In this document: positions 1 through 11,218 of the stretch, in pieces
Numbering within the stretch: position 1 is the first letter of the stretch
Layout: each line of letters starts with the position of its first letter
Assembly: GCA_039881045.1 (NCBI GenBank)
Contig: JAYWVB010000050.1
Coordinates: 206,279 to 270,278, forward strand
Length of the DNA: 64,000 nucleotides
Origin: Chaetomium olivaceum
Lineage: Eukaryota > Ascomycota > Sordariomycetes > Sordariales > Chaetomiaceae
Direction: 5' to 3'
Made by a program: the position numbers and the translations under genes
Notes under the pieces: model-generated
The model's input: the letters and a program-made list of their open reading frames with translations, nothing else
Told to the model about the DNA's origin: nothing
Databases searched by the model: none

Positions 1-1149
1 TAGGTCATGGTGACAGCGGTCGCGGCCAAAGTGGCCGAAGAACTCGATACGCCAGGTTCACCGGCTGTGGAAACAGCGGCGAGCGGGATAGGCCGTCCGG
101 TATCCATCTCGGCGGGGGATACAGTTGCAGTGCTCGGCAACGGTGACGAAGGTGTGATCGTGATTGTTCCAGTGAAAGGCGTTGGAAGGAATGAGCCAGG
201 AGGGAGTGTGTATGTGAGCTCATACGGGAGGTATAGACTCGGAGGCTGCGAAGCTGAGCCGGTTGCTTGGCTGGTGGGATTGTAATAAACGGTGACGGTC
301 GTCGTCGGTTCGGAATCGAGCGTGTTACTCGGCAATTCGCTCAAAGATGCAGACCAGGTCGATTGGGTCTCGATAGATGAAGTTGGCGAAACATAGATGG
401 TGACAGTCACATCTTCGCTGGTTGGAGTTGGAGTAGCCGCGGGTGCGATGGTGGTGCTGGAACCCAGAGAAAACTCGGGAATCGTCACAGTGACCAGCAA
501 GCTCGCAGTGTGGCCACGGCCATCAGGGTATGTCACAGTCAAAACCGAGGTAGCTTCAGTGTGAACGGGTTTTGGTACTGTCACCGTCACCGTTGAATCG
601 AGACCGAGAGAGGGCGTGACTGCACGGGGCGCCGAAGAGTCCCTGCTGCCTCGGCGGTGGAGTGCGATGCCCCCGAAGTGCAAGACGACGAACCGGAAGT
701 GAGTCCGCTAGCAATCCAACCGAGTGACGAGGAGTTTGCTGAGCCCGAAACGGGGAGAACACTGGCTGTGAAAGAGGCCGACGAAGGATCGTTGGGTGGG
801 ACTGTAACCGTGGCAGGCTTTGGAATGGGTGAAAGTCTTGTCACGGAACTCGTGACCTGCCCGCTCACAGTATCTGGGAGGGCCGGGTTGGTGAGCGTTG
901 CCGTGGTTACAGTTCCAAGGGCCGTAGTCGAGCAGCTGGTCTTTGAAGGAGCCGAACTCGCTTCGTGCACCGCTGAGCTCGAACACGTGGACTCGGAAAT
1001 AATGTCGCTATAAACAAGATTGCGGCGTCAGTTTGGAGGACCGATACAGAAGTGTGCCTAGGTGAAATCGCTTACAGACGCGGGACTATGGCAGCCGAAG
1101 CCAGACAACTGACGCCCACTAGGGTCATCAGCGTCGCCCTGAGACGCAT
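1..1149 (-). CDS. Secreted Ser/Thr-rich cell-surface protein (3' partial, one frameshift)
   Basis: No family recognised; a secreted or wall-associated glycoprotein is inferred. The ATG at 1149 opens a signal-peptide exon (1149-1076; MRLRATLMTLVGVSCLASAA). A 68-bp intron follows (1075-1008, GTAAGC...TATAG), then a Ser/Thr/Pro/Val-rich chain with many TVTVP- and TVTIY-type runs, as in heavily O-glycosylated surface proteins. The frame entering exon 2 ends at a stop at 587. From about 640 downward another frame carries the same Ser/Thr-rich style without a stop to the left edge. A one-base indel near 640, in a G/C-rich stretch, would join the two; no plausible intron lies there. The protein is incomplete at its C-terminus, so a GPI signal or membrane anchor cannot be judged. 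The signal exon and splice are well supported; the function is not. Confidence 0.6.
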
Positions 1150-2130
1150 CGTGGCGCGATTGGGTCACCAGCAGAAGCTATGCAGGCTGAGTTTTATTAT
1201 GTCCTTGCTGAGAGCGTTCCTTGCGGAAGAAGATTAGAGATTAGACGACTAGATTCGGAGGACAAGTGAACAAAACGACTGTCTAGCCGTGAAGTCAAGT
1301 AACGAACGGGCTTGACAGCACTGGACAAGATTCAGCATTGAGCTGGGACAAAAGATTGGAAAGGGAAAGATAAGATTGTGGCTCGAGAAACTTGTGTGCG
1401 TATGCGAGATTCAAGCATGAAGGGCGGCGAGGAAGGAACAACACGAATGGGGATACCGCGGAGAACGCATCACGCCATCCAGAGGCAACGAGATTCTGAA
1501 AAGGCAAGAGCAATTGGCCTTACTTAAGCGCCTCTGTCGCCCCCTGGCCCTACCACGACGCTGTTCGGCCATGACAACCAGGAAGGCGCGAGTTGGGGAA
1601 GAAACACATCCCGCTGACGAGAAATCCCAACCTCAAGGAAAGGTACCTTACTTTACCCAACAGACCCCGCAAATAGGTGACTTTGTTGAAGCCGTTGCGG
1701 GAAGTGTGTGGTCAGTCCGCGTCCATCACACGCGGCAGAGAAAATGTGTGGGATATTCCCATGTTGCGCGCCGGCCGGCCTCAAAGTGTAACGGTAGCTC
1801 GCGCATCGAGTGGACGACCAGTGCCAGTTGAGTAAAAATACTGATCGGGTGCCACAACGGCATGGATCATGTCCACGGTCCCATTCAAAGGGCCATGCAT
1901 CCCATTTGCGGCGGACAGCTTCTAAAGAAGCAAGTTGCCGGATGCTCCCAAGGTAACCCTCGCCAGAGCAAGGCTAGGTTGGTGCCACAATACGACTACG
2001 ATAACCAACTATTGGGAAGATGCGACTTCCTACCAGTGACAAGCTGTGTTACATCTCGACCGCGTTTCGCGGGTTGCCACGACAAGCTCTGGGGCAAATC
2101 CGTAAAGGAGAGTGCGCTGTTGTTATGAGC
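1150..2130. other. Intergenic region, 5' side of the Ser/Thr-rich gene
   Basis: Nothing with coding character was found on either strand; the short frames have no recognisable motif and no splice-linked partner. It presumably holds the promoter of the leftward gene at 1149 and the terminator of the gene ending at 2131. Confidence 0.4.
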
Positions 2131-3089
2131 TTACACCGGATCATCATGATCATGGTACACTGGCCCTTCTTCCGCGGTATGGGTGTTGCTCTCGTCGGTG
2201 ATTGGCCGTCCAATCCGTATTCTTGCCTGCTCTTCCATCTTAGCTGCCCACATGGCGGCACCTGCCGTGCTCGTGAGTAGGAAGAAGAAGCTCAGAATAG
2301 GGATCAGTTCCAGAATCATGGCAGCAGTGCCAAACCAAAGGTATTCCCAACGTCTGAGCTTGAGCTCTTTCTTCGTCTCTTTCCTGTCCAATCCCCTGAG
2401 TTTAAACCATCGGTGGTGCGACAGCTTGCCGAGGCGGGAGCCAGTGATCATGATGAAGGCAATAGTGCCGACGTACGGGACGAGGTTGAGCGGGAGAAAC
2501 ACGATCAATTCAATTATTTGGATCATGCTCCACGGTTGGTATTCGGCGCGGGCGGTCGGCTTTCCAAGCATTCGGACAGCGTTCGGGGCGTCGAGAAACA
2601 GGACACGCTGGGGCGCAATGAGGTCCGTGAGGCCATGGTTGATCAGGGTAGCCTGGGCGCGGTTCGTTGGTTAGCTCACTTGACCCTGGTCAGTCAGCGC
2701 AAGAGGAAACCATGGCTTACGTCGAAGATGTCCACCCGGCATTCATCGACAAAGAAGCCTTCGAACAGCCCTTGGATAACCACCAAACCCTCTCCCAGCA
2801 CCAAAACGGTAGTGTTGATCAGGGCTCCTGCGCGACCATGGAAGATGAGGAGGAACAGAAATTGAGGCAAAAAGGCAAATGCAAAGAGAAGGAAATAAAC
2901 CAAGAACGAGATTATGGATAGTGGGAGCAGACGGCTGACGAAGAGCGGATAGAATTCGGGATGGCGCAGAAAGTACCAGATGCCGCGGATGGGATAGGCA
3001 GCCGACCTCAGCGCGCGGGTGGTGTAGTTGGCGAGACCACGAACTGGGCGAAGAAGCGCCGCGGAGTCGGATAAGCCTTCGGATGGCAT
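2131..3089 (-). CDS. EI24-domain membrane protein, Rrt8/Lds-like (outer spore wall or lipid-droplet family)
   Basis: Polytopic membrane protein of the fungal EI24/Rrt8 family; in yeast the relatives Rrt8 and Lds1/2 act at lipid droplets and in spore-wall assembly, so a similar site is inferred. Two exons: 3089-2721 and 2652-2131, with a 68-bp phase-0 intron (GTAAGC...CCCAG), giving 296 residues. Family hallmarks in order: an RGIWYFLRHPEF-like entry helix, a long hydrophobic hairpin, a VDIFDATLI segment bridging the intron, the loop-helix around LPLNLVPYVGTIAFI, a conserved LGKLSHHRWFKLRG stretch, and a last hydrophobic helix ending GAAMWAAKMEE. Length and motif order match full-length members and no frame break is seen. 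The family call is strong; the physiological role is inferred. Confidence 0.85.
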
Positions 3090-3545
3090 GGTGTGTGTAG
3101 TGGGTATGGCGCGTGCCAGCGCTATGACCGGCAGAGCGGGATATGTCTTGTGTGTGTTGTGAATGTCGCAGGACTAAGTGACTTCCAATTCCAAGATGTG
3201 GTGTTTGCGGGCAGGCTGTCTCTCGTGCCACCCCGCTTGCGCGTCCCTGTTGCGGGCAGGCAACTTGGCGCGAGCCTGGGGAGCCTGGCACGCCTGGCAA
3301 TGAGGGATAAGGGTTAGGGTATTAAGTCCTCTTCCAACTTTGATCCTTGTGGTCGTCATCTCCGGCATCTTCCACGCGTCATAAAATCACAGTCCAGAGA
3401 CATTTTCTCCCCACCAAAGCCAAAAAAAAAAAAAAAAAAAAGGGTATAAACCGCAATCCACTCATCAACTCTTCTTTCTATTAGTATCACAGTCCACTAA
3501 GCAACCAGCTCACGAGTTTACATTTGGAAAGCGCGTTTGACTTGG
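3090..3545. other. Intergenic region with a poly-A tract
   Basis: Upstream region of the gene starting at 3089. It contains an uninterrupted run of about 19 A at 3422-3440, followed by GGGTATAAA. No gene is visible. Confidence 0.5.
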
Positions 3546-3599
3546 TGAATGGGGCGAATGATACAACTAATCCTTGGCTGCCGCGGTCTTCGTCAAACT

Positions 3600-3980
3600 A
3601 GAGTATCGGTTCCTCCCCGGTTCACTACTGTAGGTTTCCCCGGTAGGTACTCAGGTTCAGCGCGATGTAGTGCATTCCAGTCCAGCAAGTGGCGGTCCCC
3701 ATACCAATCCTTGCTTCAGTCTTCGTCCTGCGATGGTCTTCACGCACGGGACCTCAACATGAATATTCTTGTTGACGGGTACGGGAGAGTGAGTGGGGTC
3801 GTCGACTAGGAGAACACCGATTAGTTTTCGGAGTATTGGGACTATACCAAGGCTTTTTTCGTGACCAGACACAACCCGCAGTAGCTCCAGATGGTCGAGG
3901 GGATAGTATTTCGTCACTTCAGGGACTTTCAACGGGAGATGGCGGTGAAGAAAGAGCTTTGGGACTATTGTTTTTGAGAT
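3600..3980 (+). pseudogene. APH-family phosphotransferase pseudogene with RIP-like stops
   Basis: Remnant of an aminoglycoside-phosphotransferase-type (APH/choline-kinase fold) protein. One frame keeps the catalytic-loop region (HARDLNMNILVDG, matching HxDLxxxNILV with one residue lost), then GYGRVSGVVD, a stop, ENTD, a stop, FSEYWDYTKAFF, and further on FRDFQREMAVKKELWDY. The first two stops are TAG exactly where this family has Trp (VVDWEN, and W before F): TGG to TAG is a G-to-A change. The third (about 3882) is TAG where CAG is plausible, a C-to-T change. This is the signature expected of repeat-induced point mutation or deamination-like decay. The N-terminal half is not recognisable. An unrelated intact APH-family gene lies at 56202-57125. 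It is almost certainly non-functional. Confidence 0.75.
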
Positions 3981-4301
3981 GTATGTCCTGCTCGTTTGTC
4001 TCTCTGAGTCTTTGCGATATACCTTATTATCGCATACCAAGCTCCCAACTCCTTCTGCAAGGCAGTAACGGCCCCCAGCCCCCAAAAGGTTTGTCCTGCG
4101 AATGAACCTGTGTAACATTGCATGGGTGAGTGGCGCAGCCTCCGAATTAGCCCACGGCAATACACACAAAAGCTGCGTATTTCCCACCAGACGTGATTAT
4201 CCCTTGATTTCTTCAAGTTGACTACTCTGAAATTCACTACTCTGCGGATCAACCGACCGGCCTCTCCGAGTTGTGCCACCTACCTATCACCAACCGCGGA
4301 A

Positions 4302-6491
4302 ATGAATGTAGCATTATGCGATTTTTGCAAACCACTCTTCGAAGGAGATGTTCTTGACAAAGAACAGGTTGAGGCCCAGGTTCGGGAAATACCTCCCAAA
4401 CATGGCCACCGGCACCACGACAGCGTACGGGACCTAGTGGAATGTGGGCAGACTCGGTGTCTTCTCTGTGCGGCGCTTTGGGCTGCGGTACGACCACAAC
4501 AAGTCAAAGACAAGTGGTTAAAAACGGACACGATGCAGCAGATGTATCCAAATATTTGGGTAGCGGTCAACCTCGATTCCACGCTCATCATAGAGCCCGA
4601 GGAAGGCCGTCGTACTTTCACATTGAGGATTGTGTCGACATGGGTTAGAACCACGAACGAGGCGACCCTCATTTTCTACGGTGCGTTGAAATACTGTTGG
4701 GGTTCCCTTGACTTCATCGACGTCTGATTTGTGTTGTTATATGCGGTAGAGGAGCCGGATTGTCAACACCTCGAACGCCAGTTGCTTCCCACGCCTAGGG
4801 GAGAGCTCGAATCTACGGCATCTACGCGCTCCATGGAATGGGTACGGAACATGATACGGGAATGTACCTCAAGCCATCAGAGATGCAACGACACACCCGC
4901 CTCATGGCTGCCGACCAGGCTCATCCATTTGGGCGGGCGAACCCAACCGCCACGCGTAGTGGAAACAGCAGAGATCTCTCTGGGGCCGGATAGGTCGCCG
5001 GCAATCAAGTACACGACACTCAGCCACTGCTGGGGGACTGTTGACACCTTTAAGCTGACGAGCAAGAACCGGAGCGACTTATACGAGGGAATTCAACCGA
5101 GCACAATCCCAAAAACGTACGCAGAGGCTATGGAGACTACCAGAGCTCTCGGCTTGGAGTATATCTGGATCGATTCCTTATGTATTGTTCAAGAGGATCC
5201 AGGAGACTGGCAACACGAATGCGCCCAGATGGCTGAGGTCTACCGGCATGGTTACTGCAATATCGCGGCCCTAGAAGCTACTGATAGCCATGGTGGCTGC
5301 TTTCGCCAAAGGGACCCGGCACATCTTGCTTCGGTCATTGTCGAGACTAAGTGGAAGGGTCAAGACCGCCGTCTCTGGGTATGTGGACCTTTTTCGGATC
5401 GCCATAGGATCGCTGACGAAATTGACAACTCGCCTCTTCATCGACGTGCTTGGGTTCTGCAGGAGCGTCACATGACGCCACGGAATCTCCATTTCGGACA
5501 GAAGGCAATATTCTGGGAATGTAGGACCGTGACGGGATGCGAATCCGGCGATCCTGTCAAAGTTGGTTCCCTGTTCGCTATTAGACCTCGAGACGACGAG
5601 CAACTTCCCACGGGTGGAGTTCACTATACGCTATGGATATGGAGCGAAATTCTTGAGCAGTATACAAATGCGGCGCTCACTTTTCAGAGCGACAAATTCA
5701 TTGCTATCTCGGCGTTGGCCCGTGAAACGCAACTGATATTAAGCTCTGGGACAAGCTCGAAAGTCGAATATCTCGCTGGCCTCTGGAAAGTCGTTATCGA
5801 GCATCAGCTCATGTGGGTTTCGAAGTCCCCCAAGACAACAACGCGGATCTCGGAAAGTGATCAGTTGACGGCACCGTCATGGTCGTGGGCCTCGCTCAAC
5901 GGCCCTGTGTACCTGTTCGCTCTTCCGTGGATTTACGAATCTTACATGGTCGTGGCCCGGGTACTTCGTCATACCGTTGTACCGAGATTCGGAGACCCGT
6001 TCTTTGGTCCTGCGATTGGATCAAAAAGCGTCCTTGAGATCAACGGGCTGTGCTGGAGACTCGCAAGTGTAAGGGGCAATAGAAAACGTCGCCACGCGTT
6101 GGAGCGACCAGAGTTCGACCTTCGCTGGGATACCAGGTATCGCTCGTCGCGCATAGGAACCGCTAGCTTCTTACTACCGGTTCTCATTGATCAGTCAGGA
6201 GATCCAAGGCTCGCGGATATCCTCCAAGGTCTGATTCTTCATAAAACTGATCAGCCAGCAACGAGGTCATTTCAAAGGGTTGGTACGTTTGTAATGCGCC
6301 TCCGGCGTACTGATCAAGCTGCTCCCTTCAAGAGCTGGAGAGAAAGGCGTGACAGGTGCCTTGAGCTGTGCTTGGAGCAAAACATTGTGTGGCCGAGCCA
6401 ATATGATGACTGGCCGTTACTATGTAGAACTACGCCCTTTCACAAGGTCTGGGCTAAAGCAACAGCGCATCGGACCATCTTCCTGGAGTGA
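4302..6491 (+). CDS. HET-domain (heterokaryon incompatibility) protein
   Basis: HET-domain protein; in fungi such proteins can trigger incompatibility cell death after non-self contact, although most family members are uncharacterised. Exons 4302-4680 and 4750-6491, with a 69-bp phase-1 intron (GTGCGT...GGTAG), give 706 residues. The N-terminus has a CDFCKPLFEG motif and ECGQTRCLLC, the Cys pattern common ahead of HET domains. The HET domain starts near residue 214 with YTTLSHCWG and continues with the IWIDSLCIVQEDPGDW block and a WVLQERHMTPRNLHFG block; all three diagnostic motifs are intact. The C-terminal region, including a TAPSWSWASLNG motif, is typical of this class. The ATG at 4302 was chosen because it directly precedes the Cys motif. 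No frame break was seen; the partner or trigger is unknown. Confidence 0.9.
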
Positions 6492-6746
6492 TGTGGATCG
6501 TATGAGGTATCACTGTGGGGCATAAAGAGGCTGCAAACTCCTTCAAAAAGCGCTGTTGAGGGGATGGGGGGGAGGGTGGGTAATTGCCTTACCATGATTC
6601 GGAAACGCACTATGGTTCAACCTTTTGACTGGTAGCTACATTGAAGATGCTGTCCACACTTGTTACTGAACATTTGAAATGTTGCTTGTGCTAGCACATC
6701 TAAGCGCCCACGCCTTGGCCAGTCTCCGCGTCAAACACGGCACCAC

Positions 6747-7494
6747 TTACTGCAGGGTGATAGACGCCGACCCACTGCTCCCCGGACCCCCAGTCGCCGT
6801 ATAGCCCTCCGTCGCCATGATAACATAATCATGGTTGCCCAGCCGCATGCCCACCTTAGCCCACTCATTAAAATGGTTCTGTGTGGTCACCGTGCCACCG
6901 ACGCGCTGCTCCTTGCGCACCGACCAGTACTGCTGGAAGGTGCGGGTGCCCTCGATGGAGGGCTTGTTGACGCGCGTGCTGCTGAAGATCTCGTAGTCGC
7001 CTTCGGCCGTGCTGAAGTTGCCCTTGGACGTCCACGGCTCGTTGGGCGCCAGGTCCGCGTGCGCGTCGATGATGTAGTATTCGATCAGCGGGTTGCGCGT
7101 CCACCCGTACACGGCCAGGTAGCCCGGGCCCGTGGCGTTGTAGGTGCCGGTGTACTTGATGGCTCTGTTGTGCGGTTGTGGGTGGTTAGCATGATGAGTT
7201 GGGGTGGGATTCAGGGGTTATGGGGAAGGGTTGTTTCTGTCCTCACCGGTTGCCTCCATAGCTCCAGCCCTTGCCGCACACAAACCCGCCCTTGCTGTTC
7301 CAGTTGGCCGTGTAGGAACCGCCGTTGCCGTTTTGGCAGCGGATGTTACTACCTCCCTCGGACCAGTTCTGGAAGTAGTAGCCGCCCTGACGAGGGTTAA
7401 GGGTGTTCTCGGTTTGGGTTTGGGGCCCCGGCAAGGGACCAGCGAGCACACTCGGTGCCACAAGGCTAGCCGCGAGCAGTGAAAACTTGACCAT
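6747..7494 (-). CDS. GH11 endo-1,4-beta-xylanase, secreted
   Basis: Endo-beta-1,4-xylanase of glycoside hydrolase family 11, cleaving the xylan backbone outside the cell. Exons 7494-7247 and 7164-6747, with an 82-bp phase-2 intron (GTGAGG...AACAG), give 221 residues, normal for a single-domain GH11. The ATG at 7494 starts a clean signal peptide (MVKFSLLAASLVAPSVLAGP) followed by a short propeptide ending NPRQ; an upstream in-frame ATG at 7542 would add 16 non-signal residues and is less likely. GH11 hallmarks: GGYYFQNWSEGG, GWSYGG, YLAVYGWTRNPLIEYY (nucleophile Glu) and VIMATEGYTATG (acid/base Glu), with both catalytic Glu present. No carbohydrate-binding module follows; the protein ends SITLQ. 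Inducible expression is suggested by an XlnR-type site about 300 bp upstream. Confidence 0.95.
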
Positions 7495-7573
7495 GGTGTC
7501 CCAAAGGTGGAAGAAACTGGTGTCGTTGAGCTGAGGAGCCATGGACCCGGTTCAGGTGCTGAGATGCCGCTTT

Positions 7574-7581
7574 CTTATATA
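7574..7581 (-). promoter_or_regulatory. TATA-like box of the xylanase gene
   Basis: On the minus strand the sequence reads TATATAAG, about 80 bp upstream of the xylanase ATG at 7494, a plausible core promoter position. Confidence 0.45.
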
Positions 7582-7793
7582 CCCAAACAACATTCGATGT
7601 TGGGTTACACTGGTAGACATACACAGCCCTGACGATCCATGCGTTTTCATGACCTAGACCGCCAAGAATAGATGATATTTTCCCGGGCGGCTTTGCATCG
7701 TGGGGTTGTATGCTTGTGATCCAATACTAGGCCAACACAAACAGACTGGTGATGGCAGAGGACCGTGAACAATGTTATCCCTCGGTCATGATA

Positions 7794-7800
7794 TTTAGCC
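7794..7800 (-). promoter_or_regulatory. XlnR/Xyr1-type motif GGCTAAA upstream of the xylanase
   Basis: The minus strand reads GGCTAAA, the consensus bound by the xylanolytic activator XlnR/Xyr1 in filamentous fungi, about 300 bp upstream of the xylanase start. A 7-mer occurs often by chance, so only the position makes it notable. Confidence 0.4.
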
Positions 7801-8587
7801 TGAAGAAGGCGAGCTTTGAAAGAGTCCTTTCCGTAGGACCGACCTTACTAATTTTAGGGAAACTGTGTAGAATAGCATCAGATGCCGGCTGGCCCCAGAA
7901 GCTCATCAAGCTGTGTCTTTAAACGGTTAAGGTGGTTAATAAGTCCCCGACTTTGCGGGGTATTAATCCCGGCCACTGCCGACAGCATTTATTCCGGGGA
8001 AGGTCACATTGCTGGACAGCTGCATCTATATATCCAACCCCTGAACGCCGTTTACGTTGAGCGAGAGAGCTCTTGGCGTTGATGCAACTCGACTTCATTC
8101 AGTGGTCGAGCGGCTATTGGTGTGTCTACTATAGCCGGCGTAGGATCTGGCGGCCCCATGGCCTCCCTGCCCAGAATACACCGTTGCGCCCGTTCCACAT
8201 CCCACTGCAGCCAACCTGAGCTTGTCGAACACTAGCTAGCTGAGACCGCTTTCAAGCTTGTCTCTCCCATGTTTTGGGTAGTGCTAGGTGATTGTTTAGA
8301 GTGAACTTGGGGGGTTACTTGTATGCTCTGTCAAGGGCCCGGCACTTTTGAGACCTTAGTAGCCCTCGATGAAGTCAACATTCACTACCTCTGAGTGGCA
8401 ACAAGGATACTGACGGACATGGCTAAGACGAGACGAACGTCGATAGACAACAGACAACTACAGTTTTCACAAGACTATGACGCCCTCGATATTGATTTAG
8501 GTAGGTAATTATCAAAGCAGTCGGGTAAATCTAGGCGTCGGATGAAATCGTCCTTTTCCCTACATCCTGCTCCCTTGCGAGGAAACT

Positions 8588-10435
8588 TTATTCAAGGCAA
8601 TACTCTTTAATGAGTTTCTCAGCACACGTGGCACCGGTGATATCTGCGTAAGTTTTCAGTCAGTGTCTACCCATACATCAAACCAACATCGCTCCAAAGG
8701 GACGGGAACTTACAAGCAACGGCTTGCACATGGCAACTCGCCAGCACCGGAACGACACTCATATCCGCCACGCGCAGACCCTTGATTCCTTTCAAGCGGA
8801 AATCGCTGTCCACCGCCGCGCCGGAATCATCCGGCTTGCCCATCTTGACGGAGCCGGTCATATGCCAACTAGACCCGAACGTCTGCGCCAAGTAGGCAAG
8901 CAAGTCCTCATCCCTCCGACTTGGGAGCCGCGAGGGTGGACACCGTGTCCTTGGCGTACGCTTCGGTCCGGGTGAAGCGCAGGGCTTCACGGAGCGAAAC
9001 AATGGCGGCGCGGCGATCGAAGGGATGGCTGAAGAACTTGGGGTCGAAGAGGAGGGGCACGTTGGGATCCGAGGATTGCAGCCTTGCGGTTCCCCGGCCT
9101 TGGGCGTTGTATGGGAAGACCAGGAGGCAGGAGTAGCTGAGATCTTCGCTGCGGAAGTTGGGCAGGAACCAGTGGATGGGGAAGTGCGTGAGCATCTCGA
9201 AATGTGGCACCGTTTCAGAGTTGAGATACTTTTGCTCCTCAGCGGGGAGCGCCTTGAACTCGGGCGACGAAACGAGCTCTTCCGACTTGAAGAACCCGAT
9301 GCCCATCTCGGTGGCAAATTTGGTCCACAGGCCTGTGCCGGTCTTCTTCCACTCCTCGAGCGCGGCATCCATCACCGCCTGGTCGCCATAGAAGCCAGCG
9401 CGAGCCGTGCTCTCCGGTGTGCGGGTGTAAACGAGCGGGCAGAACCCATGGTCGCGGAGGCCTTGGCCGATGGGCGGACAAGGGTGAACAACAGGGATGT
9501 TGTATTCTTCGAGATGCTCCTTTGGTCCAATCCCGGAGTGCATGAGGATTCGCGGAGTGTCGAGTGAGCCCGCCGACAAGATGACTTCCTTGGAAGCCAA
9601 ATACCGCTTCCCGTTCGACTCAACGCCCACAGCCTTTTTGCCTTCCAACAACACTCGCTGCACCGGTGACTCCGTCACGATGGTGAGGTTCTCAGGACGC
9701 GGTACCAGCAAATCCTGCGAGGTGGAACGCCGCCCTTTATGTGCCGAGCTGATCAGCAAAGACATGCCGATTGGGTTGCCCGAGTTGTGGTCGGGATTCA
9801 ATGGGTACCCTGCCTGTTCGAAGGCGTCGATCATGGTCACGACGTCGGTCTCACACCCGGCCGGGAACCCAACGTGAAGGAGTCCAGACGAGCCATGGTC
9901 TGATGCTTTTGCCGCCGCGTACTTGCTGCTAATGCTTTCGGGGAGGGTGGTGTGGAAGTTCTCGAGGCGTTTAAGGCGTGCCTGGACGGGTTCCCAACGG
10001 AAGGCATCATCCTCCACGATGCGTGCCCACTCCTCGTAATCGTCGCGAGCGCCAATAGTGAAGACGCCGAAGTTGATGGCGCTGGACCCACCGAGACCAA
10101 TTCCCCTGGAGTAGTCAAGCTCGCGGTTGTCGCAGTTTGCTTGGGGCGTGGTCTTGTAGCCCCAGTTCATGTCCTTATTCGTGAAAGTGAGCCAGCGTTG
10201 CCCGTCGACTCGAAGGTTTGGGTCTGCATTTGTGCCGCCGGCTTCGAGCAAGAGGACGGTAGGCTTCTTCGGGGAATGGGCCAAACCGTGTGCAAGTGCA
10301 CAGCCCGCGGGTCCGCCTGGTTGCCATGGGGTGGTTAGCTTAGCATCCCCCCCACAAAGCCACCTCGGTTAGACACACGGACAAAAGGAGGGGTCACGTA
10401 CTCCCGACGACCACAAAGTCATAGTGAGATGCCAT
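8588..10435 (-). CDS. GMC-family FAD oxidoreductase (one frameshift)
   Basis: Glucose-methanol-choline oxidoreductase: oxidises an alcohol (aryl alcohol, sugar or choline-type; substrate unknown) using FAD. Three exons: 10435-10402, 10316-8714 and 8643-8588, with introns of 85 bp (GTACGT...CCAG) and 70 bp (GTAAGT...GCAG). The splice joins MASHYDFVVVG to SGPAGCALAHGL, completing the GxGxxG dinucleotide fold. GMC signatures follow: SRGIGLGGSSAINFGVF, a GSLDTPRILMHSGIGP block, and near the C-terminus SSWHMTGSVKMGK (catalytic His) and SCHVQAVAY (second active-site His), then ITGATCAEKLI. Near 8922-8927 the frame slips by one base in a GGAGGGA stretch: the main frame stops just after APKSEG while the family sequence resumes at DEDLLAYLAQT. 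This looks like one base missing. No signal peptide, so probably intracellular. Confidence 0.85.
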
Positions 10436-11218
10436 TTTAGTACGAACGCCGGTACTGGTCCCGTTGATAGGCAGAAATCAGTGCTTTTTTTGAGCAGAAA
10501 TCGTTGTATGGTAGGAGGCAGGATCGTGGCTGACGAAACGGCTTGCAACGCTTGTTTGGGGTCAGACAAGGGGAGAACGTGGAAGAACGATTTAAAGCCT
10601 AACTTGGCAAAAAGCAAATGGGTACTGAGTAAGACCTCGGCGGGTTCGGTCGCATTGTTAGGGCCGGAGAATACCGACGTCCCTGCCCAAGCCCATCATT
10701 CAGCTCACCGCCGAACATCCGCGGAATATTCCCCTGTTTGAGGTTAGTTCGGCCATGTGGCGAGCCAGAGCTGTACAAATAAGGTTGGTATGGAGTTTTC
10801 AGTACCCCAGGTTTTGCTTTGTTCGGTCGAACGCTTCGAGATGGCACCATGGTCAAGGGGTTCTTGCCACCCCCTGCCTAGACTCACCACAATAGACGAG
10901 CCAGCCACGGTTTCTCAAAATGCATATTTGCGGAGTCGAGGCCAATCTTGCCTGGTTGCAGTTCGCAAGTGCACCCGCACAAAAAAAATTTGTTCATGAG
11001 GATCAGCGAGTAATAGCACAGCGAGCAGGTTTGACCCATCTTGGCTTGCCTTTTAGCTTGCATCAAGCTCATACTTGATTAGAATCGTTTGACCCAACGT
11101 CTGGAAGCCGTGGAAAATGGTTCTGCATGACTCCATCTTGTGCTACCCGTTGTTGCCGTTGTCTTAACCGTTCCCCACCGCAGCACCGAGAACCAGCAGT
11201 ACGGTTTTGGGTTTCACC
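10436..11218. other. Divergent promoter region between GMC oxidoreductase and PTH11-type gene
   Basis: About 780 bp separating two divergently transcribed genes. No coding signal or RNA gene was recognised; it should carry both promoters. Confidence 0.5.

Larger units (their letters stand above)
7495..8587. other. Intergenic region between xylanase promoter and GMC oxidoreductase 3' end
   Basis: No gene seen. Besides the xylanase promoter elements it holds a short perfect inverted repeat, CCCCG-ACTTTG-CGGGG at 7945-7960, resembling an everted CCG/CGG site of the kind bound by Zn2Cys6 regulators, or CreA-like GC-rich sites. Confidence 0.4.

Noticed and set aside
1514..2128. Two plus-strand frames between the first two genes
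   Set aside because: Arg/Ser-rich translation without motif, typical of non-coding GC-rich DNA.
3657..4187. A 176-codon minus-strand frame over the phosphotransferase pseudogene
   Set aside because: It is the antisense shadow of the plus-strand family sequence, which carries the recognisable motifs.
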